Positions 9,381-19,449 of a stretch of DNA of 28,016 nucleotides are shown piece after piece. Both the position numbers and the translations under genes were made by a program. Origin of the DNA: Hypsibius dujardini (lineage: Eukaryota > Tardigrada > Eutardigrada > Parachela > Hypsibiidae); assembly GCA_001579985.1 (NCBI GenBank), contig LRSR01002587.1, positions 1-28,016 on the forward strand. Direction: 5' to 3'. The notes beneath the pieces were generated by a model, which was given only the letters and a program-made list of their open reading frames with translations, was not told the DNA's origin and made no database searches. The stretch's first letter is position 1. Every line of letters starts with the position of its first letter.

Positions 9381-10083
9381 ATCTTCTTCATTGTCTGTTC
9401 TGTTTTCTACGTGCCTTTTTGTGGCTCCGTGCTCTTTGTGTATGCAATGTTCCTTGTAAATACCACCTGTCCATCTCTACCGCATCGAGCCGTGCTATGG
9501 GGATGTTTATGTTACAGTCGAGACAGAAATACCTTATACTAGTACTGTATGCTCTAGTAATGTATGCTGTATTTGTTCGTTTAAGGGGCGGTTCAACCCT
9601 GCGATTGTCATCCAGCATCATTGCTGCTGAGTCATGGGTAATCGCAAAGTTTCCAGTCTCGGCATTAGTGGAAGCAGTTTCCAAGGACTCTCAACGTCTG
9701 CTGCGTGTGATGCAACTCATAATGATGTGGATCTACCGGATCTTGTTTATTATTCTCTTCAGCTTCCTCATATAGAATTGGGAGAGTTTTACAACAGGAA
9801 GAAAAACAGGCAGCTCGGAAATTCAGCAGGAAAGGAAGATTAAAACATTTCATGGAGCGAAGGAGCCGCTGCGACCAGGGTCGGTGGCGGTACTTCGAGA
9901 CGGCCCAGAGGTGAAATTTTTGTCGCTCGATTCAAACTTAGAGCCGCGCTCCAAGACATGGCCACATTGTTTCGGCTGGACAATGTAAGTTGAGCAAGAC
10001 AGCCGCATTCAGGCCTGACTGAGTGTACAGAAAGCCATGAATGGTGACCAAGCGATAGACAGATGATGTGACAGCCGGGTGGA

Positions 10084-10242
10084 CAGATGGGCAGACAGAC
10101 AGGCAAACCGACAAACCGACAGACAGTCAAACAGACAGACAGACAGACAGCCAAGAAATCTAGACAGACAGACAGCCAAGAAAGCTAGACAGCCAGACAA
10201 GTAGACAGACAGACAGCCAAGAAAGCTAGACAGCCAGACAAG

Positions 10243-10274
<32 letters not shown>
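10084..10274 (-). repeat. CAGA (CTGT on the opposite strand) microsatellite
   Basis: ACAGACAG units are interrupted by a ~30 bp higher-order unit, CCAAGAAAGCTAGACAGCCA, repeated about three times. It occupies a former intron of the PNPLA6 relic and is opposite in orientation to the other CTGT tracts. Confidence 0.9.
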
Positions 10275-10809
10275 TTTAAATATAACTGGCATTTCACAGT
10301 CCTTTTTAGTCTTCAGTCCTGCAGAAAAAGCTGAAATACTTGCGCGTTCCAACATCCACCCTCATCGTCTAGGCTAATGAACCGGATACATCTTTGCTGT
10401 ACGCCGCGAATGGCTGCTTGGAAGCATAGACGAAAAAACCAGACGACGACGTGGATGAAGTGATGATTGAGCTTTTCCAGGTGAACAAGGGTAAAATGCT
10501 GGGTGGACTGACGATCCTAAGCGGGAACCCATGCTATTTCAGATCTTTTTCTGAACAAAGGTCTTGACTAAAGTGATTGCCATTTACTGGTAAGTTTAAA
10601 GTAGCTTGAAATATCTGGGAGCTTGTCGACGGTTCTGAGCATTGCATTCTTTAGCGCAGATTTCCACGAGATCCTACCACAGAAACCGAGCATGATCTAC
10701 AGTATTGCCAGTCGGAGATTACACGACTGTCCTCGTTTATCCGTCAAATCGACTCCGCACTGAACTGGATGCATATTAGTGCTGGGCAAGTTCTTTACCG
10801 TTTAGGTGA

Positions 10810-11005
10810 GTCTGCATACACTCTATCTCTATTTGTCTGTCTTTCCTTTTGTCTGTCTTCCTGTTTGTCTGTGTCTATCTGCCTGCCTGTTTACCTGTTT
10901 CTATCTGTCTGAGTGTACGTTTGTTAGTCTGTCTGTTTGCTTGTCGCTCTTCCTGCGTATGTTTATCTATCTGCCTGCCTGTTTACCTGTTTGCGGGCCG
11001 GTTGT
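10810..11005 (+). repeat. CTGT/CTGC-rich tract in a former intron
   Basis: Degenerate CTGTCTGT units with a duplicated CTATCTGCCTGCCTGTTTAC segment (about 10875 and 10966). It separates two pieces of the third nucleotide-binding domain of the esterase relic. Confidence 0.85.
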
Positions 11006-11429
11006 CTAACCGTGTCTGGCTATTGTCAATCCGTTTATACCCTGTGTTAACGATTAGTGGGCACCCTCTCTCGTACAGATGAAGATGAGTTTTATGTGGA
11101 AACTAATTTGATTACTGTCAGTTTGTAGGTGACGAACCCCAGTGTCTCTTCATCGTTCTTGCCGGTCGACCGTAAAAATTCTTGGTCGCGGAATAGTCAG
11201 TAATATTTACAAGGCCGGGAAAAACATGCTGGTGGAGGGCATACTTCGCAGTTCAGCCCAACCGGAATCCCTGACCACCATTGCAATTGTCGCTTGCGAT
11301 AATGCCTCTCTCACGGCTACATTTTCAATGGAGTTGGAAGCGGCCTTCAACAACATTTGCCGGACAATTCGAATTATCAGCGATGGTGTCAAACGGAATA
11401 TAGACAAGCGGGTGTTGCAGCCGGTGAGA

Positions 11430-11712
11430 GTGTCTACGTGTCGGTCTGTCTATCTGTACCTGTCTGTCTGTGTGTTAGTCTGTCTATCTATCTGTCGGTC
11501 TGTCTGTCCCGCCAGCCGGGATGAGTACGAGATAATCGGCGGTATGATGACTATCGGTCAGTCTGTCCATTGATATATCTATTTATATATCTTTTTTCGG
11601 TCTGCCTGTCTGGCTATCTGGATGGCTGGTTGACTGTCTGTCTGTCTGGCTATCTGGATGGCTGGTTGACTGTCTGTCTGTCTGGCTATCTGGATGGCTG
11701 GTTGACTGTAGG
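11430..11712 (+). repeat. CTGT tract with a 33 bp higher-order repeat
   Basis: CTGT units are followed from about 11607 by three tandem copies of a ~33 bp unit containing GGCTATCTGGATGGCTGGTT. It follows a surviving GTGAGAG donor at 11424, so it lies in a former intron. Confidence 0.9.
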
Positions 11713-12599
11713 TGGTTTATCGGTAGGTGCTTGTCTACACGTGTAGTTGCCTGCACATGCCTACCTGTCTCTGGCTGTTTGCATTCTTAATTGTTTTTCA
11801 TTATCTGTGATCTTCGCTGTTTTTGTAGTCGTCCCGATCGGTTGTTCATACCGCAAAAAAAGTCCCTGTCGCGATCCTCGTCCCGAGTGGCCTCTGTCCT
11901 GTCCACCGGTGGACTGCAGCGCTCCGCTGATAATAACTCGGATTTCTCAGGACTTGCCCGAATCTTGACCGGCACTTCGGTTGGACTGATCCGGCGGACA
12001 TTCCGATGGACATTATCAGCGGCGTCAGTATGGGAGCATTTGTGTCAGCGCTCTACGCTCATTATCGTGAAGTGAAGGAAATTCGAAGAAGATGAAAACT
12101 CTGGGCGGACAGTATGGGAAATATGTGGAATCTGGTGCGGGAGATCATCTTATCCGTATATGGCGCTGTTCAGCGGGAGGCTCTTCAATGCCAGCATGAA
12201 AGCGGCCTTCGGTGAGACGGATATTGAGCAGTTGTGGATACCGTACTGCACCGCTACCACAGGTAGAGGAAGCAACATCTGTGTGGTTTTGAGTGCCTGT
12301 CTTCTTTTAGTAGTTGTCGTGATATATTTCAGATTTGACGAGTGTGAATATGAGGGTGCATATTCGTGGAACTTTATGGTGAGCGCTTAAACTTATCCAT
12401 TATCATTCATAATTATAGATCACAGATATTGGGTATTATTTCGGCCTTCAAATCCTCTTCCCGGATGGAGTACTGCGCAGCATCATGGCGGAAATTGAAA
12501 GGCAGCTCTTGACAACGCGCTTCGCTTTATATATCGCTCTTCGACGGCCTCAGCCAGTTCACGGGCAGTACCTCGCAGATTTGTACGAATTTTTTCCAC

Positions 12600-13020
12600 G
12601 CCTAGCCCGTCTTTAGCTGTCTATCTGTTTCTCTGCCTGTCTGTCCGCCTACGTGTCTCTGTGTCTGTCTGACTATGTGTCTGGATGTTCGGCTGCCTGT
12701 CAGTCTGTTCAACTGTGTCTGTCTATCTATCAGCGTGAAAACCTGTCTGTCTGTCTGTCTGTCTATCTGTTTCTCTGTTTGTCTGCCTATCTGTTTGTCT
12801 GCCTGTCTGTCCGCCTGCGTGTCTCCGTGCCTGCCTGCCTATGTGTCTGGATGTTCGTCTGCCTGTCAGTCTGTTCAACTGTGTCTGTCTTATCTATCTA
12901 TCAGCATGAAGACCTGTCTGTCTGTCCGTCTGTCTATCTGTTTGTCTGTTTGTTTGTCTGTCTGCCTGCCTGTATGTTTTGTTTGTCTGTCTGTCTGTCC
13001 GCATCTCTATTTGTCTAGGT
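12600..13020 (+). repeat. long CTGT/CTGC tract with internal duplication
   Basis: The longest CTGT tract in the window. A block of ~180 bp containing GTGTCTGGATGTTCG and CAACTGTGTCTGTC appears twice (about 12655 and 12840), so the array grew by large as well as tetranucleotide steps. The long Cys/Leu/Ser/Val frames across it are artefacts. Confidence 0.9.
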
Positions 13021-13961
13021 TTCCAAATACAAGGTATTCGTAATGTCTTTTAGAGCATCTCACGTACTGGTGTTTCGACCAGTGGGGGAAAACGAGCAGG
13101 ATGAGTGACCATCGCGTCAAGCTCTCATTCCCATTAGGACGTGACAAAGCCCCCTTATTGTCAGCGTACCTCCGGGGACCGTTCGAAGACACCCTCGACG
13201 TCCAGGGAGCCCAATTGCTCGTATGAATTACCGCGTTCTGGTGGGACAGCGCAATTTTTGACGGAACCATCGCTGGATGCGACGGGAGTCAGACCAAACT
13301 CCGACCAGCATCACGCTCAAAGCTAAGGATCGACAGGGGTCACACTTCCAGTTAGTTTGCAAGTGTGCTTTTTCCCTCCTTCAGACTATCTCGTGTTTTT
13401 TTCTTCATCTGAATCGATTGGTTAGATTTGTTGTGTGTTGACGATCTCGTTTGCCATGTGCAATTCACGCCTGGTTTGCTTGACTGATTTTGTTGCTCGA
13501 TGCTTATTTACTCTCTTGGGTCGATATACTCTGTACGCCCCGGCATGGTCCCATTTCTTCCTTCCTTGCTGATCCGATCGGTTCGCCGGTCACGCCCTCT
13601 CCCATTGTTGGGACTCGCGGGGAGGCGGCTGCGTTGTGTGAGGGAGAATGAACTAATTTGCAGTTTGTGCCCGCCGGCCAGACGATGCGCTCCCTTCTTC
13701 CCTCCCCTCCCTAAGAAACAGATTACAGAGTTCAGCTTCTGTGGAGTCACATTTTCGCTGCAAAATTCATCGTTTTTCACGATTGCTCGACGCCTTTCAA
13801 GTCCCCGACGGGTCCTCGCCTCGTGGGAATGCCCGTTGGCAGTGATCGCAGTATTATGAGAGGGTGAATTAAAGGGAAAGTGTGATATGATCGGTTCATG
13901 GGCCACTCACTGTAAAGCGAGAAGATTGGGTTAACATTGGCCCTTTCGCCTTAAATATATG
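13021..13961. other. spacer with no supported gene
   Basis: Moderately GC-rich DNA. A coding-looking stretch at about 13055-13230 (EHLTYWCFDQWGKTSR and onward) could be one more relic exon but matches nothing I recognise. Frames on both strands at 13500-13906 lack family motifs and overlap each other antisense. Confidence 0.5.
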
Positions 13962-14089
13962 TACACACCTGGCAAAAACCTTGCGCTAACCGAGTCAAGC
14001 CATTATACTCGTGTACGCATAGCTGTTGTGCAGCCACGAGTTAAAATGCTTGATGCGGTTAGCGCAAGATTTTTGTCACACGTGTGTAT
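13962..14089. mobile_element. hairpin element, family H1, copy 2
   Basis: A ~128 bp palindrome from TACACACCTGGCAAAAACC to TTTTTGTCACACGTGTGTA. It is the first of three head-to-tail copies separated by only 4-10 bp of TATA-type DNA. Confidence 0.9.
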
Positions 14090-14098
14090 ACACATATT

Positions 14099-14222
14099 TA
14101 CACACGTGGCAAAAACCCTGCGCTAACCGAGTCAAGCCATTACACTCGTTTACGCATAGCTGTTGTGCAGCCCGAGTTAAAATGCTTGATTCGGTTAGTG
14201 CAAGATTTTTGCCAGCTGTGTA
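14099..14222. mobile_element. hairpin element, family H1, copy 3
   Basis: A ~124 bp palindrome beginning TACACACGTGGCAAAAACCC and ending TTTTTGCCAGCTGTGTA. The interior GAGTCAAGCCATTACACTCG matches the other copies. Confidence 0.9.
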
Positions 14223-14226
14223 TATT

Positions 14227-14336
14227 TACACACGTGGCAAAACCCTTGCGCTAACCGAGTTAAGCCATTACACTCGTTACATGGCTGTTGTACACAATTG
14301 TCGAGTTAAAGTGCTCGATTCGGTCAGTGCAAGATG
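14227..14336. mobile_element. hairpin element, family H1, copy 4 (right end lost)
   Basis: Begins TACACACGTGGCAAAACCC and keeps both interior arms but stops at GTCAGTGCAAGATGAG, so the right terminal CACGTG and the T-rich stretch are missing. Confidence 0.88.
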
Positions 14337-14639
14337 AGTACAATGTCCCACTCCATAAATTTGGGTGGCAGGGTCCTCAACATTTTATTCTGTGTTCGCC
14401 GTCGTTAGCAGCGAATAGTTCTTTTCATGGAATGGTGAAAACGTTATTAATATTTTTGGTATGAGTTTTTTAGTCGTCTGGTTTGATAGCGAGCTCGTTT
14501 TAAGGTACTCATAAAATTTCATACCCGCGCAGAGGCGCACCGAACTTCGCATGAGGGTTCTAGTTACGCTAAGAAACTCTTCATCCTGCTGGGAAAACTA
14601 AAATATTGCGTTCCCATAAAAATCCAAAATGCGATGCTG

Positions 14640-14890
14640 TCTTTCTAAGAAATTTAACTTAAAATAAAATAAAATAAATAAAATTCAACTTAATATAATA
14701 AATTAACTATATATAATAAATTAAATTATAATAACTTAAGTTAACTGAAATAGTTTAATATCCAGTACCGAACCTTTAAGTTTTAAATCTCTTGGTGAAT
14801 TAAATCTAAACATTCCAGACCCTCAAATCACATTTTCAAATTTTAAATGTAAAAACATTTTTAATTAATTCAAATGTTGACAACAAACAT
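14640..14890. other. AT-rich island
   Basis: AATAAAATAAAATAAATAAA followed by ATATAATAAATTAA-type DNA stands out from the ~45-50% GC surroundings. No gene is seen. It may be decayed simple sequence or a matrix-attachment-like segment. Confidence 0.6.
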
Positions 14891-15129
14891 ACAGCGATGC
14901 TCAACAGCAAAATGTTCCATTTACCGAAAATCTCAACCGGTTGGAACAGACAAAACTTTCGCTCACCTTGTTGACCGAATATGGAATTATCTCCTTTTGC
15001 CGCCGAAAACTGCGGATTCCTTTGAGAATAACTTGGAGTCAGTACAGTGGAACCAACTTTCCTGCGTGAAAGAGTATTTGCCTGAATGCTGTTTGTCTTC
15101 TTTTTGTCTAAATATACAGTGCGCAGGAG

Positions 15130-15360
15130 TATGAGGCAAAGTGTGTATTTCGGCTCATCCTCCACTTGGTCGATAAATCGGCTCACTCATTGATTTCTCT
15201 TTGATGGCACTTGCTTGATTGTCTCATTCGCTGCACTGTATCCTATATACTATAGCACTTCTGGAAATCAAACAATCAAGCAGCTGCCATGGAAGAGAAA
15301 CCGATGAGTGAGCCGATTTATCGAGCAAGTAGAGGGTGAACCGAAATACGGACTTTGCCT
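15130..15360. mobile_element. palindromic element, family H2, copy 1
   Basis: A ~231 bp foldback. The left arm begins TATGAGGCAAAGTGTGTATT and the right arm ends with the complement CTTTGCCTCATA. Both contain CGATAAATCGGCTCACTCA, giving ~90-100 bp arms with modest divergence and a small loop near 15240. A second copy is at 23758-23992. Non-coding, MITE-like. Confidence 0.9.
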
Positions 15361-16159
15361 CATATTGGTTTTTATTTTCTCATTTTCGCCCGTCCCATTT
15401 GTCGCTGCTTCGAGCGAAGACTTATCTCCGGTGCAATGCGACGTTAATCAATTAAACCAACCAACCAATCAAGGCGCACATTGAGTGGACATTGGATAAC
15501 AGCAAAGGTCGATCCAACATTTTACGTCACTGATATAACAGCCTTTTTTTCTTCAATTACCTCTGGTATATAGTGACAAATTATGTCTGTCTCATCGGAA
15601 AGGCAGCCCGATATGTTTCCGTTAGTGGTCCGAGGTCCACGCAAACACGACACAACTTATCGGCTGACGTAGATGCAGTGTCGTGTCATGTCGTGGCGCC
15701 CATTGCGGAGGAAATCGCGCACACCAGTCATCCGTCTCTCTTCCTCTCTTCCTCTCGTTCTCTCTTTCCGGCAAAAAAGAGCACGTTAACAGGAGCAGCA
15801 GTGGGTTATACTCATTTTCGGTCAACACAAACGCCAGCAGCAGTGAGGAACCGATGACAGATGACCGTTGCGTGCGCCGAGAAAGGGAAAGCCCCGATGT
15901 GTGTGCGTGCCTGATTTTATTGTCTGTCTTGTCTGGAATGGGCGCCCCGGCCGCAGAATGCCGCTCTTAACTTGGCCAATGCGTGTGAAGGTCTCCCTAA
16001 TCACGTACAGACTGGACTGAACGACTGGGGCTCCCACACACACAAAAAACGGGAATCCGACTCTCTTTATAAAACGGATGTAAAGTTCCCCTTCTTAGCC
16101 CGATCAGCAATCCGTTCTTAGTCCGATCCGTCACCGCAGGCGTACCCACACTCGCTATG
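15361..16159. other. spacer with no supported gene
   Basis: Contains CTCTCTTCC-rich DNA around 15730-15770 and open frames on both strands without recognisable motifs. No splice-consistent exon set was found. Confidence 0.5.
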
Positions 16160-16530
16160 TACTGTACTGCCGCGATTAAAACGGTCAGTTTAGCCACGCC
16201 TCCGTCACACGCGCCTGTGTTGAGTGAGCTCACACAGGCGCCTGTGTCTTGAGTGAGAGCTCACACACTCACACGCGCGCCTGTGTCTTGAGTGAGCCCA
16301 CACACTCACACACTCACACACTCACAGGCGCCTGTGTCTTGAGTGAGAGCTCACACACTCACACACTCACATGCGCCTGTGTCTTGAGTGAGCCCACACA
16401 CTCACACACTCACACACTCACACACGCGCCTGTGTCTTGAGTGAGAGCTCACACACTCACACACTCACACACAGGTCGAATGCGCTGCCCGGGTGTAAAA
16501 ACTGACCGCTTTAATCGCGGCAGTACAGTA
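16160..16530. mobile_element. TIR element enclosing a CACTCACA minisatellite, family H3 copy 1
   Basis: Terminal arms of ~33 bp, beginning TACTGTACTGCCGCGATTAA at 16160 and with the complement ending GCGGCAGTACAGTA at 16530, flank a tandem array at 16205-16480. The ~60 bp units contain GCGCCTGTGTCTTGAGTGAG plus variable numbers of CACACTCA. Each unit holds its own short inverted motif (GTGAGAGCTCAC). The TIR tips match the element at 23610. Confidence 0.88.
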
Positions 16531-17452
16531 TAGTGTACATCGACTGTTGGAGTAGATTTTTTACAGCCTTGTACCGTGCAGACAGCCGCGCGGCGACAGT
16601 GAAACTTACGATTCAGTGGTATATTTATTGGTCGGGGAGACGAGCGGGATGAATGTTTCCAGTCGAGTTTCCCCGCGAGCTCGCAAAGTCAAGTTGGCAT
16701 CCTTGTCGATTTGATGAGAAACTTACTGGCTTAATCATGGGCTGTTTAGCCGCGGGAGGACGAGCGCCGCTTATTTAAATGAACCGCCTGGGCTCCTGTC
16801 AAGTGATCGGTTCCTCCGATTAATATTCGTATAAGCTCCGAAACTTTATCTATTTAGGGCGTCCGTTGGGTTGGCTCTGCGATCCCTGCGCACTGTGTGT
16901 GTGAGAACTCATAATGTTATTCCTACTTGCTGGTTATCCGCCGGCGCGGTTGCTTCTTTAATTCGGCACGCTGTTTATGCTCGCCGAAGAAAGTTTGCCT
17001 AGTTCGGGTTTATTTGTTTGGCACACAGTTTGTGTGGATATTTCCCCGAGGTATCGTATTGAATGATCCATTGTATGGTACAGACTGCAGATCTGGCTTG
17101 TCTATCCTTCCTGCGAAAATAAGTGTGTTCGACCGCATCATCTTCAGCTGATTCTGGACCCAACGAGCTCTGCGAAATATAATCCGGACGAATGATTGTC
17201 AAGTCAAGGTAAGGCCGACGCATTCACCTTTTCTCGTGTACCTATGCTGCTTTTCAGCGCGCACAGTTCATCTGCGGAATTTCCCGCTGATTTTCAATTT
17301 GAGAAACTAGCAATACAGAGTAATTAATGTTGGTCTATTGGTCAGTTGGTCAGTTGGTCTATTGGTCTATTGGTCAGTTGGTCTATTGGTCTATTAGTCT
17401 ATTGGTCAGTTGGAAGTCTATTGGTCTTGGTCAATTGACCAAATATGTTTAG
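16531..17452. other. upstream region of the RASL10-like gene
   Basis: Likely promoter and leader. A possible small upstream exon ends in MIVKS with a CAAG|GTAAGG donor at about 17210, and an acceptor TTTTCAG is at about 17257. The phases do not join cleanly to the next exon, so I do not call a coding exon here. Confidence 0.35.
17328..17440 (+). repeat. GGTCTATTGGTCAGTT simple tandem repeat
   Basis: Alternating 8 bp units GGTCTATT and GGTCAGTT in about ten copies lie just before the possible first RASL10 exon. It ends in a small inverted GGTCAATTGACC. Confidence 0.9.
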
Positions 17453-17548
17453 CACATACCGCATCGCCTCTTTATCTCCTACAAAGATTTGCCTGAATCA
17501 ATTGCAAATGAAATTCTGGCTGGGCAAGCGTCAAGACAAGTGTCTTCA

Positions 17549-19080
17549 ATGCTTACTATACGAGAATTGCTAGGGATTAGCATTCGGCCAGAAGAGTGAG
17601 TGACGAGAGGAATATAGACTAGACTTTCCGTGCAGATTGTCTCACATGAAACACCTGTACAGTGAATCTATTTGTACACACGTGGCAAAAATCTTGCGCT
17701 AACCGAGTTAGGCCACTACACTCGTTTCTTGGCTGTTTTACACAGGCCCGAGTTGAAGGGCTTGATTCGGTCAGCGCAAGGTTTTTGCCACGTTTGTCGC
17801 GCTTTTTGGGAATTTTTTTTTCGTAAACGACCATTCTCTGTCTGCAGGTCCTGCGAAACGCTGGACATGTCCGAGGAACTTGAGAGCGTCTCGAGACAAA
17901 TGACGGTCGTTGTGTTGGGTAGTCCTTCCTGTGGTAAGCAATGATTCTGCACTTACAATTGTTAGTAGCCAGTACTTTGCGTGCATGATTTTTCCTGTCC
18001 ATCCCAAAAGCAAATGGTTACAGAAAAGTTATGACCAGTTCGCTTTTGTAATCAGTCCAGCATGATAGCACTCCGCAGCTTTCGCTGAAATTTACACCAG
18101 CCTGATTTATACCTGACGGGCTAAGAAGTTAGTATATACACACTTTTCGACAGGGAAAACGCAAATCATTCGCCAGTTCACTGAGTGCAGCTACAGCGAA
18201 ATCTATCATCCCACGAAGCACCGAAAAACCTACTACACATCGGTGGGACTCAACGAACGTGTCTACCAATTGGCCATCCTCGATTTGCCGGCCACGCGAC
18301 GCGTCGCCAAAGCCGCGCTCGTTCAGGATTGGGAAGCTCTTAAGGTGACTGTCTGTCTGTTCTGTCTGTGTCTCCGTGTTTGTGTCTGTGTGTCTGTCTA
18401 TGTGTCTGTGTGTGTCTGTGTGTTTGTTTGACTATGTGCCTGTGTGCATGTGTGTCTGTATGTCTGTCTGTCTGTCTGTGTGTCTGTTTGTGTGTCTAGC
18501 TATCTGTCGGTCTGGCTGCTGACTAGGTATCTGTCCGATGGTCTATCTGTCTTTCTTTCGTGCTGCCTGTCCGCCTACCTCGATCTTTGTCTGTTAACTT
18601 GTCTGTCTCCTCAAGGACTCGGATCCCATCGATGCGTATATCCTGGTTTTTGACCTAACCTCGGAGGATTCTTTCGGCCACATCCGGCGACTCCGCGACC
18701 AACTGGAAAGCATTCAAACCGCCCACAACGGAGGTGTGGGCAACGGGTCCAACGGAAGCGGCAGTAACGGTGGAGGCGGCGCCGGAGCCAACGGAATACC
18801 CTTGGTGGTCATGGGCAATAAGTACGACGTGCTATTTGCGACGCGAGGTCATCTGTCGAGGAGGTATTTGGATATCGTCAATATCATCCGGAAGCAGTGG
18901 AAGTGGCATTACGTGGAGGCCTCTGCCAAGCATAACTGGCAGATTCAGCTGGCATTTAAAACGCTGACCAAGCTGATTGACGCGCAATACTGCGGGAATC
19001 GAGTACCGGGCGGCTTTGGGAGTACCTCAGAGAGGTTACTCCCAGGCGTACTACGAAGAAGTCGGTGTATTGTCTGCTAG
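17549..19080 (+). CDS. RASL10: RASL10-like Ras-family small GTPase, 4 coding exons
   Basis: Exons are 17549-17595, 17848-17933, 18154-18344 and 18616-19080 (phases 2, 1, 0), giving 262 residues; human RASL10A/B are ~203. Motifs: P-loop GSPSCGKT, the effector region PTKHRKTYY, the G3-equivalent ILDLPATRR (Gly of DxxG replaced, as in RASL10), G4 GNKYD, G5 EASAKHNW, and a C-terminal RRSRCIVC with a CAAX-like end. The last suggests prenylation and membrane attachment. A Gly/Asn/Ser-rich insert (VGNGSNGSGSNGGGGAG) lies between switch II and G4. The core is certain from ATG 17867 (MSEELESVSR). The first exon is included because its strong GTGAGT donor and phase join in frame; without it the protein is 240 residues. 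The frame of that exon is also open back to an AG at 17452. AATAAA at 19385 is a candidate polyadenylation signal. Confidence 0.85.
17675..17796. mobile_element. hairpin element, family H1, copy 5
   Basis: A ~122 bp palindrome from TACACACGTGGCAAAAATC to GCAAGGTTTTTGCCACG in the intron before the GTPase P-loop exon of the RASL10-like gene. Its right end is ~50 bp from that exon's acceptor. Confidence 0.9.
18345..18612 (+). repeat. CTGT/GTGTCTGT tract filling RASL10 intron 3
   Basis: The intron between the switch II and G4 exons is almost entirely CTGTCTGTGTGTCTGT-type repeat from 9 bp after the donor to 10 bp before the acceptor. The repeat itself may act as a polypyrimidine-like tract. Confidence 0.92.
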
Positions 19081-19449
19081 AAAAATTAGACATTTTTTTC
19101 GTCGAATTTCGAACCTACTTTCGGATGCTTGTGACCAAGGCGATAGGACGATTTAATTGATTAAATTTTATTGGACGAGATTTGCAAACTTTTTTCTCTC
19201 GCTAAACCTTTATCTTTTAGTGGTTGAGCTTATTCGAGTACTCAAAACGGAAGCCTGTCAGACTGCCCGCGAGCCGTTCTTCCCCCCCCCCCACGGCAAT
19301 CCCGGCATCTATTTGGGCGTTGAGAGTTCCGGTGAGAAGTATTTTTTCCAGTTTCCCATTTCGCCTTCACTCAGCATGGAATGCAATAAATAAACATGAG
19401 AGTTCACAAGTGCTTTTCATTTACAGTAGGCGTCAGAATTTAATCTAAC

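Larger units (their letters stand above)
8809..12480 (+). pseudogene. PNPLA6: decayed PNPLA6/7 (neuropathy target esterase, Swiss-cheese) gene
   Basis: Pieces appear in the correct order of the family. First cyclic-nucleotide-binding domain: QIKLLRLIRVFGSCL (8809), DLDDCIYILQEGRLMV (~8935), EKGECVCCILSV (~9147), ESWVIAKFPVSALVEAV (~9630). Second domain: AALQDMATLFRLDN (~9940), NEPDTSLLYAANGCLEA (~10376), GKMLGGLTILSGNPCYF (~10490). Third domain: RLSSFIRQIDSALNWM and GQVLYRLG (to ~10805), then GDEPQCLFIVLAGR (~11130). Linker: ATFSMELEAAFNNI (~11320). Patatin region: DFSGLARILTGTSVGL (~11940), ISGVSMGAFVSALYA (~12020), LFSGRLFNASMKAAFGE (~12160), DLTSVNMRVHIRGTLW (~12333), ITDIGYYFG (~12419). 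Functional proteins are ER-anchored lysophospholipases. Here adjacent pieces lie in different frames, in-frame TGA/TAG codons occur (for example ~12091), the oxyanion-hole GGGGxRG and the catalytic DGG segments are absent, and part of the third nucleotide-binding domain is deleted. Old splice sites survive. Neighbouring genes are intact, so sequencing error is unlikely to explain this. Confidence 0.87.

Noticed and set aside
12653-13043. Two overlapping 120-residue frames rich in Cys, Leu, Ser and Val that look like membrane proteins
   Set aside because: They are translations of the CTGT/CTGC microsatellite; the same composition appears at every CTGT tract and in more than one frame.
13500-13906. 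Antisense pair of ~120-130 residue frames
   Set aside because: No family motifs, no splice partners, and both strands are equally open, which points to base composition.
15573-16043. Overlapping frames on both strands
   Set aside because: Low-complexity CTCTCTTCC-rich DNA without recognisable protein motifs.
17445-17573. Frame starting MFSTYRIASL as the RASL10 N-terminus
   Set aside because: This frame ends in a stop before the donor; another frame in the same segment joins the GTPase exon in phase.
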